Assembly: GCA_020348925.1 (NCBI GenBank)
Contig: CP070758.1
Coordinates: 4,952,433 to 4,994,347, forward strand
DNA: 41,915 nucleotides
Direction of reading: 5' to 3'
Source: Gemmatimonadota bacterium
GTDB taxonomy: Bacteria; JBHIER01; G020348925
In this document: positions 7,170 through 15,994 of the stretch, one piece after another
How positions within the stretch are numbered: the first letter of the stretch is position 1
Layout of the letters: each line of letters begins with the position of its first letter
Notes under the pieces: generated by a model
Told to the model about the DNA's origin: nothing
What the model saw: the letters and a program-made list of their open reading frames with translations, nothing else
The model's database searches: none
Made by a program: the position numbers and the translations under genes

Positions 7170-7816
7170 AGTGAAACCTTTTCCTTGTCGGTTTCTCCCT
7201 CCGGGGCAGAAGGCTCGCCGATGAGTTCGGCCCGGAAACGCTTGAACAGCTGCAGGCCCACACTCACGGCCCTGGCCACCCCTCTCGGAGAAATTGTGGC
7301 CCCCGAAATGGAAGCAATGTCACCCCCATCCTTATCCACGGCCAGATTTCCTGCAACCAGTTTGGAGTTTTCCAGTGATTTCCCTTGAAGCGTTCGGGTG
7401 AAACTGGGCTTCTCAATATTTGCCCCGAGTCCGGGTGTCTCAAAATGGCCGGTGAGAATAAAGATCCCACTGATCTTGCCTTCCGTATCAATACCCATCA
7501 TGACATGAATAAACCCGCCGTACCCCTCTCCTGCCCGGGAGAAGGCAACCCCCGTAATGCGATCTCCCTCTTTCCCGAGATACACTTCCAGACTGTCCGG
7601 ATAGCCTTTGCTGTCCGCACCAATGTATATCTTTCTCTTGTCCTGGATAGGATCGTTGTCAAAGCCCGGCGGCAGCACCGAGCGAATGGCCTTCATCGTA
7701 GCCATCCACTCCTGCTGCGCAATGCGATCGGCCGTCAGAAAATTTACCAGAGACAGGGCCACAGCCGCACCGATACAGACAAGGGTCAATGTGGCAATCA
7801 ATGGTGTTAATTTCAC
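7166..7816 (-). CDS. rnfG: Rnf complex subunit G (covalent flavoprotein)
   Basis: This 216-residue protein has an N-terminal signal anchor (about 6-28) and an extracytoplasmic FMN-binding domain. The flavinylation motif SISGATIS is present near residues 168-175; its threonine carries FMN through a phosphoester bond in characterised RnfG/NqrC. Upstream conserved features include GYGGFIHVMMGID and HFETPGLGA. No flavin transferase (apbE) gene is in the window, so that enzyme must be encoded elsewhere. The gene starts 15 bases after rnfD. Confidence 0.95.
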   Translation of the reverse strand: MKLTPLIATLTLVCIGAAVALSLVNFLTADRIAQQEWMATMKAIRSVLPPGFDNDPIQDKRKIYIGADSKGYPDSLEVYLGKEGDRITGVAFSRAGEGYGGFIHVMMGIDTEGKISGIFILTGHFETPGLGANIEKPSFTRTLQGKSLENSKLVAGNLAVDKDGGDIASISGATISPRGVARAVSVGLQLFKRFRAELIGEPSAPEGETDKEKVSL

Positions 7817-7831
7817 GAAGATCTCCTCAAT

Positions 7832-8965
7832 CTATGCCCCGAACCGTCTCGGTTTCGTCCACCTGTCGATCAGGGGTGTAAAGGCATTCATGAACAATAT
7901 CGAATATGAGACTCCCTCAGGATAGCCCCCCCAGAGGCGAATCACTACCGTCAGAACTCCACACCCGAGGCCGAAGATGTATCGTCCCTTGACCGTCACC
8001 GGCGTCGTGACCATGTCCGTCGCCATAAAAAAGGCACCGAGGATGAGTCCTCCGGCGAGAATATGGAAGAGAGGATCGCCACTGAAGGCACCGCCTGTGC
8101 CCCCTAAGATCCACGTCAACAGGGCTACGGTGGCAATATAAAAGAGCGGTATTCGCCAATCAATGAATTTTTTGTAGAGAAGATAGCCGGCCCCTAAAAG
8201 GAGCAGAATAACCGACGTTTCACCGATGCACCCGCTCACATTCCCCCAGAAAAGATTTCCGTAGGTCGTCGAAAGATGTTCGATGGCCTCTTTGGCCTGA
8301 GCCATTTTCTCGACTGTCGCAGCCGGGTCGGCCAAAATCCGGTGGGCCTCCTGCAGGACACCCAAGGGAGTAGCCTTGGTGACGGTATCGAAGCCGGTCA
8401 TCGTGCCCGTAATGGTCGGTGTCCAGTCGGTCGTCATGTGGGCCGGCCAGGAAGCCAGCAGAAAAGCCCGACCCAGTAAGGCCGGGTTCAGTGGATTGTA
8501 TCCCAGACCACCGAACACCATCTTACCGATGGCAATGGCAAAGACCGATCCCACAATGGGCATCCACATGGGCACCCCACCGGGCAGATTGAAAGATAGA
8601 AGCATACCGGTAATAATGGCACTCCCGTCGGAGACCGTGATCGGACGGTGCATCACTTTCTGCATAAGCGCCTCGGCTACGACGGACGTGACGACAGCAA
8701 TCAGAATCAGCCACAGGGCTCGAGCACCAAAGAAGTAGACCGCCCCGATCAAAGCCGGCAGGAGCGCGATGACGACCGAGTACATAATTCTCGGAACCGA
8801 GACGTCATCCCTGATGTGAGGCGACGCGGAAACAAAAAGAAGGCCGGGTTTCGCCTCTACATCCTCCTCAACCTTAGCCTTAGCCTCAGCCTTTATTTCC
8901 TCAGACGCCCTCTTCCCCTCAAAGTCCAGTTCGCTCTGAGGACTTTTCTTTTCGTCCTCTCTCAT
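7832..8965 (-). CDS. rnfD: Rnf complex subunit D
   Basis: This 377-residue membrane subunit carries a second covalent FMN. The start is ATG at 8965, whose A is the last base of the rnfC stop (TAATG overlap); a longer open frame to 9184 merely runs through rnfC. The first about 40 residues are unusually charged (many E and K, including KRASEEIKAEAKAKVEEDVE) before the core begins at LLFVSASPHIRDDVSV. The probable FMN threonine sits in TVTKATPLGV, where the usual motif is S/T-x-A-T. RnfD helices follow, with GYNPLNPALLGRAFLLASWP and PLFHILAGGLILGAFFMATD as family blocks. Confidence 0.95.
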   Translation of the reverse strand: MREDEKKSPQSELDFEGKRASEEIKAEAKAKVEEDVEAKPGLLFVSASPHIRDDVSVPRIMYSVVIALLPALIGAVYFFGARALWLILIAVVTSVVAEALMQKVMHRPITVSDGSAIITGMLLSFNLPGGVPMWMPIVGSVFAIAIGKMVFGGLGYNPLNPALLGRAFLLASWPAHMTTDWTPTITGTMTGFDTVTKATPLGVLQEAHRILADPAATVEKMAQAKEAIEHLSTTYGNLFWGNVSGCIGETSVILLLLGAGYLLYKKFIDWRIPLFYIATVALLTWILGGTGGAFSGDPLFHILAGGLILGAFFMATDMVTTPVTVKGRYIFGLGCGVLTVVIRLWGGYPEGVSYSILFMNAFTPLIDRWTKPRRFGA

Positions 8966-10290
8966 TATCCGGTTACTCTCTCCATGGCCACAATCTCGGC
9001 CTTCCCGTACTTGAACGCGTGGACGAGATTGATCTTCGATGGACACACAAAGGCACAGCACCCGCATTCGATGCAGTCCTGAACGCCGCTCGCCTTTGCC
9101 TCCTCGAAGCGCTTTTTCTCGACCAGTTTCCCCAAGACCGTCGGTACCAGTTTCATGGGACACGCATCCACACATCTGGCACACGAAATACAGCTCAGCG
9201 CACTCCCGATGGAGGCCGACCTCTCATCAACGACGAGGATGCCCGATGTTCCTTTGATGACCGGGACGTCATCCCGGTCCTGAGCCAACCCCATCATTGG
9301 GCCACCCATGACAAGTTTGCCGACCTCACCCCTGTAACCGCCGCAGGCGGTAATCAGCTCACTGAAAAGGGTGCCAATACGGACTCGAAGGTTCTTCGGC
9401 TCGGTTACTCCAGGACCCGTTACCGTGACAATCCGCTCAACGATCGGCTTCCGCTGTGTGACGGCGTCATGAATGGCCTTGGCCGTCCCCACGTTATGAA
9501 CCAAGCAGGCCACATCCATGGGCAACCCCCCCGGCGGCACCTCCCGCCCTGTGAGGGATTTGATGAGCTGCTTCTCGGCTCCTTGGGGATATTTTACAGG
9601 CAACTTCACCAACGAGACATTTTTCACATCTTTGACATGGGAGGCCAGAACTCTCACCGCATCGGGCTTGTTCGCCTCAATGGCAATAATCCCCCTCCTC
9701 ACACCGAGGATTCTCATAATGAGCCTGAATCCATACAGGATCTCCTCGGGCTGTTCCAGCATGAGTCGATGATCTGACGTGAGGTACGGCTCACATTCCG
9801 CGCCATTGAGGATAGCGATCTCGATGGATTTCTCTGGAGGGGGTGACAGTTTTACGTGGGTCGGAAAGGCCGCACCTCCCATGCCCGCCAGCCCGGCCTG
9901 TTGGATCATTTCACACAGCTGTTTTGTCTCCAATTGATCGACATTTTCCACCGGCCGAACCCCTTCATCCCACACATCGATCCCGTCACCCTCAATGACG
10001 ACCGAGACCGCCTTGCTGCCCAAAGGATGGGGCATGGGCTCCACGGCTGTGACCTTTCCCGTAATAGAGGCGTGGGAGGGAACAGAGACAAACCCCTTCG
10101 CTTCACTCACAGGCTGCCCTGTTTTTACTTCGTCCCCTTTTTGAACAATGGCCTCGGAGGGAGCACCCAGATGTTGTTGCAAGGGGACGACGACCCGTTT
10201 CGGAATTTCAAGATCCTCAATCGGCTTCGATTCAGTCAGGTGCTTCCACTCCGGAGGATGGGCTCCTCCTTTAAAAGTGCGTTGAAACAT
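8965..10290 (-). CDS. rnfC: Rnf complex subunit C (NADH-binding iron-sulfur protein)
   Basis: This peripheral subunit exchanges electrons with NAD(H). The product is 441 residues from ATG 10290; an in-frame TTG at 10305 would add five residues, but MFQRTFKGGAHPP matches the usual RnfC N terminus. Seen: a Nqo1-like nucleotide/FMN-binding core including AGLAGMGGAAFPTHVKL and ILNGAECEPYLTSDHRLM, a SLBB-like region, and C-terminal two-cluster ferredoxin motifs CISCARCVDACPMK and CIECGCCAFVCPSK. First gene of the rnf operon, 60 bases from a good promoter. In context Rnf could interconvert NADH and reduced ferredoxin for the ferredoxin-dependent enzymes further right. Confidence 0.96.
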   Translation of the reverse strand: MFQRTFKGGAHPPEWKHLTESKPIEDLEIPKRVVVPLQQHLGAPSEAIVQKGDEVKTGQPVSEAKGFVSVPSHASITGKVTAVEPMPHPLGSKAVSVVIEGDGIDVWDEGVRPVENVDQLETKQLCEMIQQAGLAGMGGAAFPTHVKLSPPPEKSIEIAILNGAECEPYLTSDHRLMLEQPEEILYGFRLIMRILGVRRGIIAIEANKPDAVRVLASHVKDVKNVSLVKLPVKYPQGAEKQLIKSLTGREVPPGGLPMDVACLVHNVGTAKAIHDAVTQRKPIVERIVTVTGPGVTEPKNLRVRIGTLFSELITACGGYRGEVGKLVMGGPMMGLAQDRDDVPVIKGTSGILVVDERSASIGSALSCISCARCVDACPMKLVPTVLGKLVEKKRFEEAKASGVQDCIECGCCAFVCPSKINLVHAFKYGKAEIVAMERVTG

Positions 10291-10349
10291 ATCCTTGTAT
10301 ATCAAAGTTTAACCGAACATACCACCTGTTCCCTCTGAAAGAAAGCTCT

Positions 10350-10378
10350 AATAAAAACAATTTCACCTCACATGTCAA
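10350..10378 (-). promoter_or_regulatory. sigma70-type promoter of the rnf operon
   Basis: On the minus strand TTGACA (10378-10373) and TTTATT (10355-10350) are 17 bases apart. The start codon of rnfC follows about 60 bases later. It lies just past the nrdR terminator, as expected of a new transcription unit. Confidence 0.6.
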
Positions 10379-10403
10379 GGGGAAATTCACAGTTCGTGGC
10401 AAT

Positions 10404-10433
10404 AAAAAACCCGGTTCCTCCTTCGAAACCGGG
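10404..10433 (-). terminator. rho-independent terminator after nrdR
   Basis: On the minus strand CCCGGTT (10433-10427) and AACCGGG (10416-10410) form a stem with a 10-base loop followed by six T residues (10409-10404). It lies about 70 bases beyond the nrdR stop and closes the rpiB-glyA-nrdR unit. Confidence 0.85.
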
Positions 10434-10501
10434 ACTTCTCTAAACGACCCGAACGCGGCATGGACGTCTCACGTCAGATTCCCTTCGATCCGCCACAGAT
10501 C

Positions 10502-10951
10502 TTACTTCAGCAATCCCTTCAGCTCCTCCATAAACTGACTGACATCCTTGAACTGACGATACACGGATGCAAACCGCACGTAAGCCACTTCATCGATGTC
10601 GTGCAGTTTCTGCATCACCCGCTCTCCGATCTCCCGGGAATCTATTTCGCTCTGTGACAAATTCTGCAGTTCGTTTTCGATCTCTTCGACTACGGTCTCG
10701 ATCCGCTCAAGGCTCACCGGTCGCTTTTTACACGCGGTCACAATGCCTGCCATCAGTTTCTGTCGATCGAAGGATTCTCTGCGCTTATCTCTCTTCACAA
10801 CCGTCAAGATGACTGACTCGACATATTCATACGTCGTATATCGTTTCTTGCAGTCGAGGCACTCCCTGCGACGGCGAATGGCCTTGCCGCCGCGGGCCGA
10901 TCGTGTATCGACGACACGATCTCTGGCGGAGTTGCAGAAGGGGCATTTCAT
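10502..10951 (-). CDS. nrdR: transcriptional repressor NrdR
   Basis: NrdR represses ribonucleotide reductase genes according to the ATP/dATP level. The 149-residue protein has the N-terminal zinc ribbon (C3, C6, C31, C34: MKCPFCNS and ECLDCKKRYTTYE) followed by the ATP-cone domain (ILTVVKRDKRRESFDRQKL, then ERVMQKLHDIDEVAYVRFAS). Length matches the family. It is the last gene of a group with glyA (37 bases upstream) and rpiB, an order common in deltaproteobacterial and related genomes. Confidence 0.97.
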   Translation of the reverse strand: MKCPFCNSARDRVVDTRSARGGKAIRRRRECLDCKKRYTTYEYVESVILTVVKRDKRRESFDRQKLMAGIVTACKKRPVSLERIETVVEEIENELQNLSQSEIDSREIGERVMQKLHDIDEVAYVRFASVYRQFKDVSQFMEELKGLLK

Positions 10952-10988
10952 GAGAACCTCCTCGCCTTCAGACCCGATGAAGAATGCA

Positions 10989-12236
10989 TTATTCCTGCTC
11001 CATGTAGAGGGGAAACTGTTCGCACAGAGCCCTCACCTCGTCCCGAACTTTTTGATACACTGTCTCATCATCAACATTATGGATCACCTCTGCGATCCAT
11101 CCTCCGACCAATTTCATCTCCGCTTCCTTCATGCCTCTCGTCGTCAGAGCCGGTGTCCCTATGCGGATACCGCTCGGGTTGAAGGGTGTCCGTTTATCAA
11201 AGGGGACCATATTCTTGTTGCACGTAATGTGCGCCTCATCGAGAGCTGCTTCGGCCTTCTTACCCGTCACCCCTTTATTTGTCAAATCTATGAGAATAAG
11301 GTGATTATCAGTACCTCCGGAGATCAGATCGAATCCCTGTGCCAGGAGCTCCTCCGCCAAGGCCACGGCGTTGTTCACAATTTGCACCGCGTACTCCTTA
11401 AAAGACGGCTGCATGGCCTCCTTGAAGGCGACAGCCTTGGCGGCGTTGACATGATCGTGGGGTCCGCCCTGGAGACCGGGGAAAACGGCCCGATCGATAT
11501 CCTTCGCAAAGCGCTCTTTGCACATGATGACGGCTCCCCGGGGACCTCGCAAGGTCTTATGCGTCGTGGTCGTTACAACATCAGTGAAGGGAAAGGGACT
11601 CCGATGGACGTCACCGACAATAAGGCCGGCAATGTGAGCAATATCTGCCATGCTTACGGCTTCAATCTCCTGGGCCACTTCATGAAATGCATGAAAGTCG
11701 ATCTCCCTGGGATACGCTGTTGCCCCTGAAAGGATCAATTTGGGCCGTTCCTTCAGGGCGATCTGCCTCATCTGGTCGTAATCGATGCGATGGGTTTTGG
11801 AATCGACACCGTATTGAACAAAATTGTAGGCTTTCCCCGAAAAATTTACCGGATGTCCATGAGTCAGATGCCCACCGTGGGCTAAGTTCATACCCATGAT
11901 GGTATCGCCCAATTCCAACAGACCCGTGTAGACGGCAATATTCGCCGGGCTTCCCGAGTAGGGTTGGACGTTGGCATGTTCGGCCCCGAATAGCTTCTTG
12001 GCCCGCTCAATGGCCAAATCCTCCGCCATATCGATATATTTGTTCCCGCCATAGTATCGCTTATGGGGATAGCCTTCCGAGTATTTATTCGTCATGACAC
12101 TTCCGAGGGCTTGGAGGACGGCCGGGCTGACGAAATTCTCCGAGGGGATCAGCTCTAAGCCAAAGCGCTGTCGCTCTATTTCGCCGCGGAGTGAAGCTGC
12201 AATCTCCGGATCAACCTGTTCTACATACTTTAACAA
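10989..12236 (-). CDS. glyA: serine hydroxymethyltransferase
   Basis: This PLP enzyme interconverts serine plus tetrahydrofolate with glycine plus 5,10-methylene-tetrahydrofolate. The 415-residue length is typical. Seen: the N-terminal [13 protein letters not shown] motif (about 28-40), [15 protein letters not shown] (50-64), and the PLP-lysine K227 in [15 protein letters not shown]. The start overlaps the end of rpiB by seven bases. Confidence 0.98.
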   Translation of the reverse strand: MLKYVEQVDPEIAASLRGEIERQRFGLELIPSENFVSPAVLQALGSVMTNKYSEGYPHKRYYGGNKYIDMAEDLAIERAKKLFGAEHANVQPYSGSPANIAVYTGLLELGDTIMGMNLAHGGHLTHGHPVNFSGKAYNFVQYGVDSKTHRIDYDQMRQIALKERPKLILSGATAYPREIDFHAFHEVAQEIEAVSMADIAHIAGLIVGDVHRSPFPFTDVVTTTTHKTLRGPRGAVIMCKERFAKDIDRAVFPGLQGGPHDHVNAAKAVAFKEAMQPSFKEYAVQIVNNAVALAEELLAQGFDLISGGTDNHLILIDLTNKGVTGKKAEAALDEAHITCNKNMVPFDKRTPFNPSGIRIGTPALTTRGMKEAEMKLVGGWIAEVIHNVDDETVYQKVRDEVRALCEQFPLYMEQE

Positions 12237-12718
12237 ATGACGCTCCTTTCCGATTGGGGAGACGGAGGATACGCGGATTGTCCTCCCTCGTAAGCCGTAA
12301 TCTTTTCGATGCGCCGCTTATGGCGCCCACCCTCAAAAGGAGTTGACAACCACACCTTCACAATCTCGAGAGCAGAATCTTTGTCGACAATTCTTTCCCC
12401 CAGAACTAGGACATTGGCATCATTGTGTGATCGACTGAACTCAGCCATCTTCACCGTGGTGCACAGCGCCGCTCGAATTCCTGGAATTTTATTGGCCAAG
12501 ATCGACATTCCAATACCTGAACCGCATACGAAGACACCGCGAGCACCCGCTCCTCTGGCTACCGCTTCAGCCGCAGGGATTCCGTAATCAGGGTAGTCTA
12601 CCGAGTCCTCCGAGGTTGTACCGAAGTCAACGGGTTCATATCCTTGAGACGTCAAGAACGCCTTGACCGCCTCTTTCAATTGAAATCCAGCATGATCGCT
12701 GGCCACAACGATTTTCAT
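12230..12718 (-). CDS. rpiB: ribose-5-phosphate isomerase B
   Basis: This enzyme interconverts ribose 5-phosphate and ribulose 5-phosphate in the non-oxidative pentose phosphate pathway. The N terminus [16 protein letters not shown], the phosphate/active-site loop [12 protein letters not shown] with C65, and [15 protein letters not shown] with the catalytic-site histidine H98 are all present. At 162 residues it is about 10-15 longer than usual, owing to a C-terminal tail after the RRIEKI segment that reads as unstructured. Confidence 0.96.
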   Translation of the reverse strand: MKIVVASDHAGFQLKEAVKAFLTSQGYEPVDFGTTSEDSVDYPDYGIPAAEAVARGAGARGVFVCGSGIGMSILANKIPGIRAALCTTVKMAEFSRSHNDANVLVLGERIVDKDSALEIVKVWLSTPFEGGRHKRRIEKITAYEGGQSAYPPSPQSERSVIC

Positions 12719-12841
12719 TCAAATGCAAGAGATGATTGAAGGATGGAACGTGTACTATTGTCTCTTTGGGCAGACATACTCTTTCTGAACAAAGAAGTTC
12801 CCATGAAAAAGATCTTTAAGACACTTCAGACCAACATATTC

Positions 12842-14206
12842 TCATTTATTGGGTTTTTTCCCTTCTTCAAAGAACTTTTGCTCGTCAGTTGGAAGAAACT
12901 GACTCAGATATTCTATTTTCCCCTCAGCATATGCCTTCCATTCAGGGTCCTTTTTCGCTTTTGCAAATTGCTCAACCGCTTTCTCAAAAACCCGTGCCCA
13001 CTCCAGTTTTACCCTTCCATCTTTATCGATATGTGGTGTGGCCCGTTTCTCGTAGATCTCACCGTACACGACACGGGCATACCCATAGTCCGGGTCCAAA
13101 TTGATCGCTTTCTTAACGTTTCGCTCGGCTGCGTCCGGTTGCCCTATCTCATTATAGGCCGAAGCTAATTCAGCATATCCCTTGATGTTATCTGGCTCAA
13201 GCTCTATCACTTTTTTATAGGCGTCAATCGCTTCCCTGCTTTTTCCCATGCTCAGGCAGCATCGGCCCAAATAGAAGTACGCTTCAACATTGCCAGGATC
13301 CATCTCAACCAGTTCCGTAAGCACTTCCTCCGTTTTCTCATGCTCGCCGATATCGTAGTATTGCTTGCCCAAATTGAGCTTCGCCTGAGTGTCTTCAGGA
13401 TTGAGCCTCAGGTATTTGAGATACACATCCACCAGGTTTACGACCATGTCATTGCGCTTGTAGAGGATTTCCAGTGTGGAGAGCTCATCCCGTATTTGCC
13501 CGTCAATCTGCTCGATCTGCTGATTGTACTGGATGACCTGAGGATCCTCTCCGCCTTTTTCGTCAAGAATCTTGTCGCGAGCTTCAATCCACGCCTCCCT
13601 CTTCTTCAAGTCGGTCTCTGAAGCACGCTCGAATTCCCTGATCGCTCCCTCGTCATTCTCCTGGTTGATGTACAGCTTGGCCAATGTCAGATTATAAGAG
13701 GACTCCTCCGGAAACTGCTCCACAACGATCTCATACTCACTGATGGCCTCCTCTTCCAGACCTTTTGCCAGAAGGACGTAAGCCAGACCTCGATGGAAGT
13801 ATTTGTTTTCCGAATCGACTTCCAGACCTCTCTCATAAACCCTCTGCGCACTATCGAGCTCGGCCAATCTGACGTAACAATCGGCGAGGTAGTAATAGGC
13901 ACTTTTATATTTTGGATCGATTTCAATTGCCTTTTTCCCGGGCTCTATGGCATCTATGCACATTTTACGGCCCGGCTCAAGGGCCTCTCTCCACATTTGG
14001 TTTTTCCAGTACTCATAGAGCTGGCTGTAATATTTCTTATGCAGCGCTCGTTGCAGAGAGTCAGATGTCGTCGGTTCCGTCACCTGTTCCTGGCTCGTCT
14101 CATCCTTTGCTACATTCATGCTTGAGACACAGGGGGAGAGAAACGGAATGAGCAAAAGCACACACGTAATCATGAATACACTTCTAACAACTTCTTGTTT
14201 CGCCAC
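12842..14206 (-). CDS. exported tetratricopeptide-repeat protein
   Basis: A 454-residue protein with an N-terminal signal sequence (hydrophobic about 10-26, ending LIPFLSPCVSS; a cysteine is present but proline at -1 makes a lipobox doubtful). It then has many TPR units: about residues 85-215 (for example YKSAYYYLADCYVRLAELDS) and 255-400 (for example VEAYFYLGRCCLSMGKSREA). Between them an EQIDGQIRDELSTLEILYKR stretch is probably helical coiled coil. TPR arrays mediate protein-protein contacts; this one probably scaffolds something at the cell envelope, but no specific function can be assigned. It stands alone, with its own predicted promoter, and ends 123 bases before rpiB. Confidence 0.85.
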   Translation of the reverse strand: MAKQEVVRSVFMITCVLLLIPFLSPCVSSMNVAKDETSQEQVTEPTTSDSLQRALHKKYYSQLYEYWKNQMWREALEPGRKMCIDAIEPGKKAIEIDPKYKSAYYYLADCYVRLAELDSAQRVYERGLEVDSENKYFHRGLAYVLLAKGLEEEAISEYEIVVEQFPEESSYNLTLAKLYINQENDEGAIREFERASETDLKKREAWIEARDKILDEKGGEDPQVIQYNQQIEQIDGQIRDELSTLEILYKRNDMVVNLVDVYLKYLRLNPEDTQAKLNLGKQYYDIGEHEKTEEVLTELVEMDPGNVEAYFYLGRCCLSMGKSREAIDAYKKVIELEPDNIKGYAELASAYNEIGQPDAAERNVKKAINLDPDYGYARVVYGEIYEKRATPHIDKDGRVKLEWARVFEKAVEQFAKAKKDPEWKAYAEGKIEYLSQFLPTDEQKFFEEGKKPNK

Positions 14207-14281
14207 TTGTATTATCTCCTTTTCTTCTTATATCCTTGTCCTGAAAGAACAGTCGCTTCTCTGAAACTCTTGTAAGCACGT

Positions 14282-14310
14282 AAGGTACACATTTCAAAAG
14301 GTGTTGTCAA
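14282..14310 (-). promoter_or_regulatory. candidate promoter of the TPR gene
   Basis: On the minus strand TTGACA (14310-14305) is followed after 17 bases by TACCTT (14287-14282). The -10 box is weak. It lies between the end of the leuB-like gene and the TPR gene, implying separate transcription. Confidence 0.4.
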
Positions 14311-14332
14311 CTCTTTTTCTGCTTTCGATGTC

Positions 14333-15406
14333 TCAGCTTTCAGCCAATCCCTCAGTCACCATGTCTCCAATTTGAGATGTACTCAGCCCACTGGCCGCCG
14401 AGAGCGATGCAATCTGTTTTGAAGCGAGGAGAAACTCCACTCTTTTACCTATCCGTTGCGCGCCTCGCTCCTCTCCCAGAAACTCGAGCATCATCTTTAT
14501 CGTTTCGATGGTAGCCAGAGGGTTGGCCACGTTTTTACCGGCATACTTCGGGGCGGACCCGTGAATGGGTTCAAACATCGAGACCTGCCCCGGATGGATG
14601 TTGCCCGACGCGGCCACTCCCATACCGCCCTGGAGCATAGCACCCAAGTCTGTAATAATATCTCCGAACATGTTGTTCACGACGATAACGTCAAACCATT
14701 CGGGATTTTTGACCATCCACATCGTGGCCGCATCGACGTACGCATGATCTTTTTCGATATCTTCGTACTCCCGGCCGACTTCTTCAAAGGTTCTCGTCCA
14801 CAAATCCATGGCCCGAACTGCATTGGCCTTATCGACCAGGGTCAGCTTCTTGCCCATATTCCGTTTCCTGGCCACGTCAAAAGCGTACCGAATCACCCGT
14901 TCCACGCCTTTTCGGGTGAAAATCATCTCCTGGAGGGCCACCTCATCCGGGGTTCCTTTCTTCAGAAATCCCCCAATACCGGCGTAGAGATCCTCGGTGT
15001 TCTCCCTCACCACAACAAAATCGATATCCTCAGGCTTTTTATCCTTGAGAGGGCAGAGGTGCTCCGCGTACAACTTTATCGGCCTCAGATTCACATACAG
15101 ATCAAGCCTGAACCGGATTCCTCCTATGATGGCCCTTTCCACGAGACCGACCTCAACACGCGGGTCACCGATGGCCCCCACGAGGATGGCGTCGAACTTC
15201 CGAAGCTCATCGAAAATCGCTTCGGGCATCAATTCTCCGGTGTCCAAGTAGTGCTGAGTACAATAGGGATATTCGACCCGTTCCGTGCCGAACCCCTCAA
15301 GTCCCTCAATTTCATCCAAAACCTTGAGACCTTCACGAACCACCTCAGGTCCGATACCATCACCAGCAAAAATCGCGATCTTGTAACTCTTCTTCTCTTT
15401 TGCCAT
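14333..15406 (-). CDS. isopropylmalate/isocitrate/homoisocitrate dehydrogenase family
   Basis: This is a 357-residue NAD(P)-dependent beta-decarboxylating dehydrogenase. The nucleotide/substrate fold is clear: IAIFAGDGIGPEVVREG (about 9-25), VVVRENTEDLYAGIGG (about 132-147) with the conserved arginine and tyrosine, LVDKANAVRAMDLW with the catalytic lysine, DIITDLGAMLQGGMGVAASG with metal-binding aspartates, and EPIHGSAPKYAGKNVANP. The substrate loop reads VERAIIGGIRFRLDLYVNLRPIKLY, closer to IPMDH/TtuC-like enzymes than to classical bacterial isocitrate dehydrogenase, so substrate (3-isopropylmalate, isocitrate or homoisocitrate) is not settled. It is the last gene of the synthase-aminotransferase-LeuC-LeuD-LeuB module, starting 75 bases after leuD. 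Confidence 0.85.
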   Translation of the reverse strand: MAKEKKSYKIAIFAGDGIGPEVVREGLKVLDEIEGLEGFGTERVEYPYCTQHYLDTGELMPEAIFDELRKFDAILVGAIGDPRVEVGLVERAIIGGIRFRLDLYVNLRPIKLYAEHLCPLKDKKPEDIDFVVVRENTEDLYAGIGGFLKKGTPDEVALQEMIFTRKGVERVIRYAFDVARKRNMGKKLTLVDKANAVRAMDLWTRTFEEVGREYEDIEKDHAYVDAATMWMVKNPEWFDVIVVNNMFGDIITDLGAMLQGGMGVAASGNIHPGQVSMFEPIHGSAPKYAGKNVANPLATIETIKMMLEFLGEERGAQRIGKRVEFLLASKQIASLSAASGLSTSQIGDMVTEGLAES

Positions 15407-15481
15407 TTTCTGTACCCTATTCTTTAAACTGATAAACTGAAAATCAAGTTCCGTAGCGATGCATGTGCTCTACCGTAATCA

Positions 15482-15994
15482 TCATTCTCGTAATGGCTTA
15501 CTTTTTTGTGACAGGGCGGCCACGAACCTCATCAGGCCTCCTTCGGCGACGATTTCCTGAATGAACTCGGGCAGAGGTTCCGTCTCAAAGGAAAGGTTTT
15601 TGGTCACATTGAAAATTTTTCCTGCAGTGGGATCGATCTCCAGTGTGTCCCCCGTCTCGATACCATCCACAGCCTCGGGGCACTCGAAAATGGGCAGCCC
15701 GATGTTGATGGCATTTCGATAAAAAATACGGGCGAAACTCTTGGCGATGACACAGGAGACGCCGGCCGCCTTGATGGACAGAGGTGCGATCTCGCGCGAA
15801 CTGCCGCATCCGAAATTGGTCTCCGCCACGATGATATCTCCCGGACGCATGTTCTTCACGAAATCCGGATCAAGGTCCTCCAGGCAATGTTTGGCCAATT
15901 CGCTGGCCTCAGCGATATTTGCATACCGCCCCGGGATAATGACATCGGTATCGATATTCCTGCCGTATTTCCAGGTCCGGCCCCTCAGCATCAT
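15482..15994 (-). CDS. leuD: aconitase-family small (swivel) subunit, LeuD/HacB type
   Basis: The 170-residue swivel-domain subunit pairs with the large subunit encoded immediately upstream. Seen: NIDTDVIIPGRY (about 14-25), ETNFGCGSSREIAPLSIKAA (about 58-77) with the GSSRE substrate-binding loop, and FARIFYRNAINIGLPI. Residues after GRY, which set substrate choice in this family (YLRT-type in homoaconitase, other sequences in isopropylmalate isomerase), read ANIAEASEL, matching neither by eye. The ATG follows the leuC stop directly, with GGAGGAGG in the leuC end as ribosome binding site. The subunit type is sure; isopropylmalate, citrate or homocitrate as substrate is open. Confidence 0.9.
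   Translation of the reverse strand: MMLRGRTWKYGRNIDTDVIIPGRYANIAEASELAKHCLEDLDPDFVKNMRPGDIIVAETNFGCGSSREIAPLSIKAAGVSCVIAKSFARIFYRNAINIGLPIFECPEAVDGIETGDTLEIDPTAGKIFNVTKNLSFETEPLPEFIQEIVAEGGLMRFVAALSQKSKPLRE

Noticed and set aside
12179-12199. GGAGTGAAGC inside glyA as another member of the hairpin family
   Set aside because: Only the head matches; the sequence after it does not form the 7-bp stem and is ordinary glyA coding sequence.
14456-15427. 323-codon plus-strand frame opposite the LeuB-like gene
   Set aside because: Antisense shadow; all family motifs are on the minus strand and the plus-strand product matches no family I recognise.
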